Source of the DNA: Moniliella sp. 'wahieum'
Lineage: Eukaryota; Basidiomycota; Moniliellomycetes; Moniliellales; Moniliellaceae
Length of the DNA stretch: 64,000 nucleotides
Reading direction: 5' to 3'
Assembly (NCBI GenBank): GCA_003971905.1
Contig: RSEE01000025.1
Span: 1-64,000, forward strand
Position 1 is the stretch's first letter, and each line of letters starts with the position of its first letter. Shown one piece after another: positions 56,958-64,000 of the stretch. The notes under the pieces are model-generated. The model was not told the DNA's origin. It did not search any database and saw only the letters and a list, made by a program, of their open reading frames with translations. The translations under genes were made by a program, and so were the position numbers.

Positions 56958-58231
56958 TTAAAGGACTCTTGGCAAAGTAGGGGTGGTGTTGCCATTGCGC
57001 AGCCTGTGGTCATAGTTTCCCTTACCGGGCTTGGAAGTAGATGAAGGTGGTGGTGAAACGGTCCGGGCGCCGTCAAGCCAGAGTTCGCGTGGGCTGCGAT
57101 CGGGGCGCGGAAGGGGGCTTTCCTCTGCGAAATGACTTTGAGCTGGATCTACCATTTCGACTGGCGTAGGAGAGGCAGTGTTGTCCGTACGTTCTTCTTC
57201 TCTCTCCGTTCCTCCTCGTCATGGTCAAGCAAAGACTGTCGAATGGCCTGTAGCAGCATGCTCTGCTCCAGTTCACCTGCTGACGGGGCGACTCGCCCCC
57301 TCGGCCGGGCGTTGGGCCGCCTAGGAAGCTCCCTTGATCCTGGGTCCGTTGGCATAGTCGGGGCCCCTTCGCCGCCCGAACGGGAGGGTGCAGACGCACT
57401 AACGTGCGATGACCTGAAGGCAACGGGTACCAGGTGGCCATCGACGTTGCGCATAACGATGCGACGGTTTGCCTTACGCGCTTGAGCAGCCTTGGCAGCC
57501 TCGAGCTGTGCCTCCCAAATAGGGCGGATCTCATCGACGGTTACCACGTACGGATTGGCAGTATCAAGGCCACGTTGAATTGGATCCATATCTTGAACAA
57601 GGACAGGCCCGGTCGGGCCGATTTCCGGGGACGATCATGAAGCAAGACGTTTTCGAGGACGGCACGGGTGGTTTGTAGATGACCCCAAAGTCGACCTTCA
57701 TGCAAAAGGGGCATGGCACTGGTGGGCTGGTGGGCGGAATGGACTGGAATGGGTCGGGACGACGGGACTGGACAAAGCATTCGGTACAGATGTGCTGGGC
57801 AGCAACGTGTACGATTTAGTGGTGAAGGATAAACGAGCATGCAGATAGGGCATTCAGTCGGAACTACTCGCCCCGCAAAGCAGCCAGCCAGTTCATCCAC
57901 CTCATCGACACCGTGGTAGAACGGGGCAAGACGGCGAGAACAGATGAGCGTCTTGACAATGTCGTGCGAGTAGTCCTGGATCGTATTTGCATACACTCCA
58001 GTCGTCACAAGAAGACCAGAGTCAAAAGTGGCAGGCCAGCAGATCTCAGACTTGGAGGTGCGCCGGCCATCGGGTCCGTGGGGAGGGCGGGAGGGGGAGA
58101 GGGAGGGAGGGGGACACAGGGCCGAACTGGGGCCGGAACTTGGGATGGAGATCGATGGCGGGCCGGGCATGAGAGCTGCGGCTACGGTTGGATGAGGCGG
58201 TTGCGACCTCGCGACCGTTGGCCTGGCCCAT
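56958..58231 (-). CDS. SIP5: SIP5-like RING-type zinc-finger protein
   Basis: Begins MGQANGREVATASSNRSRS, an N-myristoylation-type start, followed by a Pro/Ser-rich stretch and ATFDSGLLVTTGVYANTIQD. The zinc-binding block is VPTECPICMLVYPSPLNRTR, CC, then after one added base near 57805 AQHICTECFVQSRR, and PVPCPFCMKVDFGVIYKPPV, i.e. the CPIC...C...C...CPFC pattern of Sip5. Then IQRGLDTANPYVVTVDEIRP, WEAQLEAAKAAQARK, RNVDGHLVPVAFRS, an acidic/basic DHDEEERREKK and a disordered tail. The 3' end (stop near 56958) is uncertain because of further frameshifts. In yeast Sip5 binds the Snf1 kinase and Reg1/Glc7; the role here is inferred. Confidence 0.8.
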
Positions 58232-58329
58232 GGTGCGAAGCTGGTGGGAAGAGAGGATGTAGGGTCACACAAGACGGTGGTGGTAATAAGCGTTGAGTTG
58301 CTAAAAGCGCGGTGGTTACGCGTTACGCT

Positions 58330-58346
58330 TCAAGCTTCAAGTTTCA
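58330..58346. repeat. Heptad array, AGCT type
   Basis: TCA-AGCT, TCA-AGTT, TCA at exact 7-bp steps; the second tetrad is degenerate. Confidence 0.75.
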
Positions 58347-58563
58347 AGGGCGACGGACTGAGCCCCCTCAGCGCCTCAGCCTCAGCGCGCTGAGCACCCC
58401 TCGGCGTTTCAGTGATTCAAAAAGCTGAACATCAAAAAATGGCCTGCGCAGAGGACTATACTAAGCTCCTCAGCCGGATGAGCGCGTCAGCTGGCCATCT
58501 GCTCGTGGCCTCGGAATGCCTAAGCGGCTCAGCGCGCTGAGATGCTGTGGACCAGGGGCATAG

Positions 58564-58591
58564 GTCGATAATCGATAACTAGTAACTGGTA
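58564..58591. repeat. Heptad array with A spacer, TCGA then CTAG
   Basis: GTCGAT (58564), ATCGAT (58571), ATCGAT's successor ACTAGT (58578) and ACTGGT (58585), all at 7-bp steps with A as the spacer base. This is the only array with A instead of C or G. Confidence 0.75.
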
Positions 58592-58649
58592 CAACTACTA
58601 CAGCTTCAAGCTCCAAGTTCCAGCTTCTCGAACTCTCCTTAACTGCTCC

Positions 58650-58663
58650 TCAAGCTTCAAGCT
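58650..58663. repeat. Heptad array, AGCT type
   Basis: TCA-AGCT, TCA-AGCT, followed by a T-shifted TCAAGCTCA. Confidence 0.75.
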
Positions 58664-58714
58664 TTTCAAGCTCAAATAGCTTCACTGGAGTCGCTATAAT
58701 ACTTGACTGGCTTC

Positions 58715-58762
58715 AAGCTTCAAGCTTCAAGCTTCACTAGTCACTAGTCACTAGTCACTTCT
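58715..58762. repeat. Heptad array switching AGCT to CTAG in phase
   Basis: Units at 58715, 58722, 58729 are AAGCTT; units at 58736, 58743, 58750 are ACTAGT; the last at 58757 is ACTTCT. All are separated by C at exact 7-bp steps. No base is gained or lost at the switch. Confidence 0.95.
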
Positions 58763-58806
58763 GGCCACTGTGACAATCAATAGTCACTAGTTCCTGTGTC
58801 TAGATG

Positions 58807-58830
58807 TGACATGTGACTAGTCACTATTCA
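58807..58830. repeat. Heptad array switching TGA to TCA
   Basis: TGA-CATG, TGA-CTAG, TCA-CTAT, TCA at exact 7-bp steps: both the tetrad and the invariant triplet change while the phase stays. Confidence 0.9.
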
Positions 58831-59371
58831 CGCTGGTCGTAGCCACATCTGTGAGATACCCACGCACGCAGAAAATTCACATCTGCCGCTCCGATGCTCG
58901 AACATTAACCATTGCGATCACCGAGAGATCATCGAGACAGTCGATCGCCAAGACCATCAATGCCGGGGTCGTCATGACAAGCATCTGTGATGGATTGCCT
59001 GATGCGTTAGCGCTTAGCGCACAAGCTCCATGCGCGCTCAGGCTGAGCGCTGCGTAAGCGGCAGGTCCACAACCACATGTCCCAGCAAGCAAATTGGCAT
59101 ACCCATAGAATTCACGGTGCTCAATCATAGCGCGCTCCGTGGTTCTATATAGATTCGCTCAGGGTTGCAATTAAATGGAAAAGATTGTGAAGCTGAAGAT
59201 GCAGTGAAGAGAGCTCGATTGGTTCAAAACGTTCCAGATTCAAAGTAAGGCATTGCAGCTGAAACGCGTGAGCGGAGATGCGCAGACGTTAGAGAAGCTC
59301 GCAAACGGGTGCATGATTACCCAAAGGGACATATATGCGTAACGCAAAAAAAGGAAATGTCGAACGTGCGT

Positions 59372-59381
59372 TGAACGTTCA
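59372..59381. repeat. TGAACGTTCA palindrome
   Basis: Exact copy, about 190 bp before dispersed repeat copy B. Confidence 0.9.
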
Positions 59382-59561
59382 GGTCAAACATGCTGGAGCG
59401 TGGAGATCAATCTGCCGTAGTCACGTCCCCAAAGTGCAGGTGCTATGCAGACGTAGGGAGAAGACAGAATCTGTGGATCTAATATCTCTAGCCCGCGGAC
59501 TAAGGATGGGAGGAAGAAGAAAAGAGTGATGCCAGACTCGCGCCGTGCTATGGGGCCCTTG

Positions 59562-59626
59562 ACATGGGCGTTCCCAGTCCGGGCGCCCGTCCCGGAGCTT
59601 TTAAATTGGGTGCAATCTGTTGGGGT
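59562..59626 (+). repeat. Dispersed repeat, copy B
   Basis: Counterpart of 48302-48365: ACATGGGCG, CCCAGTCC, GGGCGCCCGTCCCGG, CTTTTAAA, GTGCAATC, GTTGGGGT in the same order and spacing. Confidence 0.65.
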
Positions 59627-60444
59627 TCGGAAGGGGACTATTTTGGAGAGAATCTGTTCGCCAATGCTCTCATCTCGTCGGGGAATTGGAAGAGAATACA
59701 GGCTCCGTTGGCTCGCCGCAAACGTGTGTCCGCATTGCAGCGTGCGTCATCGTGGGTTTGGCCTTGGGACTTACGAAGGGGATCGGCGCGATCCGCTGGT
59801 TGGCCATAGCCAGCGTTTTCGTCCGTAGCGCGCACAATAAAAGGAAAATCGCACTATGACAATGGATGTGGATACCAGTGGCATGATGCTTGCATGTTCG
59901 CAGAAGGACAGTTTGACTTTCAAGGAGGCTAGCCCTCTCTCTGCGATCTGACCCTCGGTCAATAAGACGGGCCAACAGACAAATGGTAGTGGAAAGAGAC
60001 AAGGGCCTCACTGTAGTTGTGTGTAAAATAACGGGTCGTTGGAAGGATGGGTACATGTCACAAAATGCCGATAGTGACGCTTGACGGAATGAACTCACCC
60101 AGGCTCACTCCGTTCACCCCCCAGCGACCGCCCAGGAGCGGGCACAACGGAAACAGCTGACCATAATGTGTGGCCATGCAAAACCAAACGAAGGTGTGGA
60201 CCAGGCAGGCGGAGAGAAGCTGTTGGATGTTGACAATGACTAATGACCAATGGTTAACTGATTCACTTGCAACCAACACATGCGTTGCAACAGCGGGCGT
60301 GTGGGGATATCTCGGCGTTGGCGGGGGTATCTGCGCCACAGTTGCAGCAGTGGCACAGATAGCTGTACAGGGTCTAGAGAAGCACCAAGCGCCGAACGTC
60401 GAGGGTCGAGTACCGAGCGCCGAGCTGCGATGATCGAGGAGGAG

Positions 60445-60458
60445 TCACATGTCACATC
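60445..60458. repeat. Heptad array, CATG type
   Basis: TCA-CATG, TCA-CATC at 7-bp step. Confidence 0.65.
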
Positions 60459-60835
60459 ACCCACATCGAGACTGACTGAGTACTGAATTCAGTGTTGAAC
60501 GGGGGTGCGCTTCATGTTGCATGCTAAGCACATGCGCTGGGTCGATGGAGGTGGGGAGACCAGTGAAGTAGTGCAACGCTTGACGACAGATCAAACGAAA
60601 CGACACGCAGGCCTGTTCACACGGCCCTATCTGTTCACGTTCACAGACCATGCCATTGCACCGATGGCCCAACGGCACTTGGCAGTGCGACACGGCGTAC
60701 TTGTCCGCTTGCTAGCGACTAGTTACTCCGAGCGCATCGCTGCTACACCCGCCGGCTGCTGCTCACGCGGCTTCTGCCGGCGCCGGGAAAGACCAGCGTC
60801 AGCGCCCAGCCTCAGCGAAACCGATCATCTCGGGG

Positions 60836-60862
60836 ATCGATCATCGATCATCGATCACATCG
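60836..60862. repeat. Heptad array, TCGA type
   Basis: ATCGAT at 60836, 60843 and 60850 with C spacers, then a degenerate ACATCG. Confidence 0.9.
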
Positions 60863-60963
60863 CCAGGGCCGCCTAGCACACTGGGCAAGTGACTATAAGT
60901 GACTAGTGGCGTGTGACTGGCTCAGCGCTCCGGCTGGGCACTAGCCTGCACTGGCTCGTACTC

Positions 60964-60990
60964 ATGCATCATGCATCATGCATCATGCTG
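60964..60990. repeat. Heptad array, TGCA type
   Basis: ATGCAT at 60964, 60971 and 60978 with C spacers, then ATGCTG. Confidence 0.9.
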
Positions 60991-61370
60991 CATGGCAAGT
61001 GACCTAGGTAGTCACTAGTCAGCGCACAGCGCCCAGCGCCGCCGGGGAGATGCAGCGCCCAGACGCAAGTCCTGAAGGCGTGACGCTCTCCTACACGACC
61101 CCCATCACGTCCACGTCCACCGTGTCCCCCACCCGCCAAGACGAGCGGCCAGGTGCACCAACCTGCTCTCCCCGACCCTCCCACACGCTGCTCTCTTGTC
61201 TCGCCCCGCCGTCTCTCAGGGCTCGCTCGTCACCCCGTATCTTCTGCCCCTGCGCCTCTCCGCGGCCCTGGCGCTCCTGCTCCTTCTGCTCTACTCCTAC
61301 TTCTGCTGCCGCTACCCCTGTCGCGACCCCCTACTTCGGCTCCTGCGTCTTCCCCCCCCTGCTATCATCC

Positions 61371-61863
61371 ATGACCCCTCCAACTCCCCCCTGCCCCCGC
61401 TCCCGTCCGCTCCCGCAAGCGCGGTTTGGGCGAAGTTGATATGGACGACGTCAGCGCCGCATCCAAGGCAGTTTCCCCTGAACCTACTTTTCACTGCCGC
61501 TCGGCAAGCGTTTGCATCGCAGTGCGCTCTGTGCGCCTACCCCTCTCCATTCCCCCCTGCTTCCCCCCGCGACCCAACCGACGGCGTGACCGCAAGCTCA
61601 TTGGCCCGCCTGGACGAGTGCCTTTGCCGCGTGCATACAGTGCGTGGTGATGCGCACTCTGGTCCGTCAGCCCCCAGCGCTGGGTCAACCTGGACTTCTT
61701 GGTCTACCTTTGCCAGCCAGACGATCTCCCACCGCTCAGCACACCTACCTCCACCCCGTCTTCGTACAACGTTTCCCCTTCCCCTAGGATTGGCGAAGAA
61801 AATCCTTTCCTCTCTGGGCCCAAGGAACCGAGAGGCCTTGCCAGGCTCGCTCCTTTCCATTAG
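61371..61863 (+). CDS. Unrecognised gene, probably nuclear protein
   Basis: Coding-looking sequence with frame breaks: MTPPTPP, then APAPVRSRKRGLGEVDMDDV and SAASKAVSPEP at the start (after one adjusted base near 61392), and TPTSTPSSYNVSPSPRIGEE and NPFLSGPKEPRGLARLAPF before TAG 61861-61863. The RSRKRGLGE block resembles a nuclear localisation signal and the rest is Ser/Pro-rich and disordered. The middle (61480-61740) has several Cys but no motif I know. The start could lie upstream, at ATG 61050. No function is proposed. Confidence 0.4.
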
Positions 61864-62554
61864 GCCTCAACCCTGACCTCACTCGCCATTTTCGACTCGA
61901 GATGGCCATAAACCTTGGACCCCACCCTCGATATGATTCCAATGCGGTGCGCTTGCTGGCCTCTTCACACCGCATCTAGCATCCGTCTTGGGCCCCTGCT
62001 CATGGGCTTTACCAATTCCCCTCCACGAACCAAAACCGGACGCCCAACAGCCCTCGCGTTACCCTCGCCTGTGTCTTTTTATGTCTGCTCCCCAATATGC
62101 CTTGTCCTCGATTGCGCTCCTGGCCAAAATAGCTACTTCAAGTGGTCCTACCGGATCAAAACCGATCATTTGCTGTTTGCATGGCAGGGGTTGCCTTTGG
62201 GTTGGCATTCCCCTGCCTACCCGAGCACCGCTCCTCCGCATCGCCACCTCCATCTCCGTTCGAGCATTTTCTTTATGACCCCACTTTCACATTGCCGTCA
62301 TTGGTTCTCCTGGTCCACTCCATCTTGCCCTTGCTATCTTTGCATTTCCCCTCATGGGGCAATTTTCTTGTGAAGAACAATAAGAATAAGTTGCAGTGCA
62401 GGCGATATGACCCTGGTGCCATAGCGGCCTCATATTACAGCCTGAGACGGCCTGGGACGGCGTGGGGTATGTGGATGATAGCATGGGGATCCGTCATCAA
62501 GGTAAACCGATCGCCCGACGACACGAAGCAATTCAGGGTGTCGGCGTGTCAAGT
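61864..62554. other. Convergent intergenic region
   Basis: Pyrimidine-rich on the + strand up to 62340. No gene seen. It probably holds the 3' UTR of the 61.4-kb gene and the end of the HIS3 remnant. Confidence 0.55.
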
Positions 62555-63226
62555 TCAACGTGCACCTGACCAAGTGTCAGCACAGGTCAGAAAAGGAACA
62601 AGATGCAAGAAGATAAACATACCCTTTGGGCTAGGCACATCGGTCGATCCAGTGCGAGCAGTAGCCTGTGAAGGTCAGGGCAAGCGCCTTAAAGGCTGAT
62701 TTGGCGCGGTGAATGGCCATTCTCGCCACGCGACATGTCCAAATCAAGTGTAACATGGGCAGTGTAGCAAACGAAGCAAATACGTGCGGGATCATTTCGT
62801 TCGACAGATCGCCAACCTTTTCCCGCCGAAGGTGGAGATCGGTAACGGGGAACGCAGTGCTCGCGCCAGGAAATGTCCAGCACGGCCCTCGACAGGGACA
62901 CGTCGAGGGAGGCAAAGCCAGTGCCGTACCGAGGAATGCCACGCACAGAACCAAGCGCCTGCTGAAATACATCGCCCGGGGAATCACACAGTCCTCAGCA
63001 ATATGGTGGTCGTCGACTCACGGGTCACCATTGCACTTGAGCATCAAGGACATGCCGCCATGTTTGGCGAGCCCAGTGAACATGTGATCCAAAAACCCAA
63101 TCCCAGTCGAGATGGAGATGGCCTGAGGCGCAGCAGGAGCCGTATCCAAGGCTATGATGAGCGGCTGGTCTCGCCCACCTCGCTCTGCACGGTGGCTTAG
63201 CGAATCTGCCCCTCGGAAGCCGACAT
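62555..63226 (-). pseudogene. HIS3: Decayed HIS3 (imidazoleglycerol-phosphate dehydratase)
   Basis: Homology runs the whole length of IGPD, a histidine-biosynthesis enzyme: MSASEGQIR at the start, [122 protein letters not shown] and DVPSPKG. A last intron (GTATGT...GGTCAG, about 62574-62629) may lead to the final stop. Defects: TAA at codon 10 (63197-63199); TGA at 63018-63020, just before VDDHH; several frameshifts (near 63145, 62965, 62880, 62715); and HHRAK where the family has HHRAE, so a metal-binding Glu is lost (AAA at 62700-62702). The stops and the Glu-to-Lys change are substitutions, unlike the base losses elsewhere. It lies 115 bp behind MIF2 on the same strand. Confidence 0.8.
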
Positions 63227-63340
63227 GGCGAGGGAAAGTTGTATGGCAAAGCGGCCACAGGTCATACGACTGTGGGTATTGTCGGCAAAACGATATAAGC
63301 GGGACATCGAGGACGATATATCTCCCAGCAAGGACGAGAC

Positions 63341-64000
63341 TTAGACTGGGAGGGCTTTGTCCCCGGAGTCACTGATCGGGGACTGGGTAAAGTAGAGCTT
63401 CAACTCTCGTTGTGACACATTGACAAGGGAATAGTAGTTCTCTCGTGGTACGAGAAACATGCCACCCGGAGCAATGATGAACTCACTTCGACCTACCTTG
63501 GCCAAAACCGCTCCCTGGATCACGAAAAAGATCTTTGTTCAGAGTACAATATCAGTATCTTGCAAGCCCACAGTCTTTAACAAAGAACGGCAAACGTACA
63601 TAGTTGCTGCCTTCACTTGAATTGGTGGCCTTGCTTGCGCCTACCGGGACCGATATGATCCCGTTACCATCATATCGTCGGAGGATAAGAGCGTTCGGGA
63701 GGAATATATGCCTCCATCCGACACCAGTGGACTTGCTTGAGACGCGGTGCACACAATCACCCGCTCCACTTCCCGACCGAGGCTTGCATCCCACACCCGC
63801 TGCGTACGCTCCGTCTTCTCGTCCATCCCGTCTTCTACTGCCACATTGTCAGCAGTAGGGTCTAACTCGACATATCCGCCCTCCTGCTCCTGCAAATGCT
63901 CATGTTGTAGCACGCCATGGTCTTGCATCACTTCCTTTGAAGAGGGGGTCGTTTCTTGCTTGGTGTGAGGTGCTGTGCTCGACTTGGAGCGCTTTGGCCC
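63341..64000 (-). CDS. MIF2: C-terminal part of inner-kinetochore protein Mif2/CENP-C (runs off the window)
   Basis: Only the C-terminus is present; the gene continues beyond 64000. Visible: [35 protein letters not shown], then the cupin dimerisation domain: [20 protein letters not shown], intron 63533-63599 (GTACGT...ACAAAG), [34 protein letters not shown] and [10 protein letters not shown], ending GDKALPV, stop 63341. The [12 protein letters not shown] motif is the CENP-C cupin signature. In the family this domain dimerises CENP-C at centromeric nucleosomes. The part before 63720 has frameshifts. Confidence 0.85.

Larger units (their letters stand above)
58232..61370. other. Long repeat-rich intergenic region
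   Basis: 3.1 kb with no gene I can support. It holds most of the clearest heptad arrays (58330-58346, 58564-58591, 58650-58663, 58715-58762, 58807-58830, 60445-60458, 60836-60862, 60964-60990), several CAGCGC/GCGCTGA inverted words (58365-58395, 58527-58540, 59035-59050), the dispersed repeat copy B and one TGAACGTTCA. Confidence 0.6.

Noticed and set aside
56609..57076. 155-codon minus-strand frame at the end of SIP5
   Set aside because: No conserved motif; it more likely covers the 3' UTR, although a frameshifted extension of SIP5 cannot be excluded.
58715..58762. CRISPR-like or restriction-site cluster reading of the heptad arrays
   Set aside because: Units are 7 bp with no spacers, in a eukaryote; the restriction-site look (HindIII, SpeI, NsiI) follows simply from six-base palindromes.
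63018..63020. Readthrough or selenocysteine TGA in HIS3
   Set aside because: IGPD has no selenocysteine, fungi of this group lack the pathway, and the gene has a second stop and a lost metal ligand.

Overview
The window is nuclear DNA of a fungus, most likely a basidiomycete. The gene content points there: three Zn2Cys6 regulators, a fungal Kelch/coiled-coil polarity protein, a CENP-C/Mif2-type kinetochore protein, Sdh2, Dhr1, Utp15, Rab7 and Rab-GDI. Spliceosomal introns are short (mostly 50-110 bp, GTANGT at the 5' end, CTNAC branch sites, YAG at the 3' end). Most genes have 0-2 introns, and the intergenic DNA carries 7-bp-period repeats of the TCA/TGA type that I associate with Ustilaginomycotina. 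That subphylum is a moderate inference; the kingdom is certain.

Layout. 1.3-5.6 kb: Tea1-like Kelch/coiled-coil gene (+). 6.0-9.1 kb: exosome nuclease DIS3 (-), sharing a 235-bp promoter with a mitochondrial folate/FAD carrier (+, 9.4-10.5). 11.5-14.0: protein kinase with a C-terminal C1 domain (+). 14.2-15.0: SAP-domain THO1 (-), divergent from the DEAH helicase DHR1 (+, 15.5-20.3). 20.5-24.3: Zn2Cys6 factor (-). 25.0-25.7: RPS22 (-). 26.5-27.5: SDH2 (+). 28.1-31.6: second Zn2Cys6 factor (-). 32.6-33.7: YPT7/Rab7 (+). 35.0-36.7: dual-specificity-type phosphatase (+). 37.6-39.0: synaptojanin-like remnant (-). 39.3-42.4: third Zn2Cys6 factor (+). 42.9-43.7: cap-binding CBC2 (-), divergent from UTP15 (+, 44.0-45.8). 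46.0-47.5: Rab GDI (-). 50.1-52.9: PP1-targeting subunit GAC1 (-). 57.0-58.2: SIP5-like (-). 61.4-61.9: unrecognised gene (+). 62.6-63.2: decayed HIS3 copy (-). 63.3 to the end: C-terminus of MIF2/CENP-C (-).

The genes are mostly unrelated housekeeping functions. Loose themes are rRNA maturation (DIS3, DHR1, UTP15), vesicle traffic (YPT7, GDI1) and Glc7/Snf1 signalling (GAC1, SIP5); nothing looks like a biosynthetic cluster.

Data quality matters. Almost every gene, including the near-invariant RPS22, carries one or more single-base losses, usually in runs of 2-5 identical bases, so literal translation breaks even in essential genes. I treat these as probable sequencing/assembly errors and give gene models that span them. 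Two loci have additional defects that such errors do not explain: the HIS3 copy (two in-frame stops and loss of a metal-ligand Glu) and the synaptojanin-like fragment (truncated at both ends, conserved residues changed).

The most unusual structure is non-coding. About 20 intergenic loci carry arrays with a 7-bp grammar: an invariant TCA (or TGA) followed by a four-base palindrome, repeated in phase. The palindrome can switch along one array (AGCT to CTAG, or CATG, TGCA, TATA) while the 7-bp phase is kept. Five perfect TGAACGTTCA palindromes fit the same grammar.
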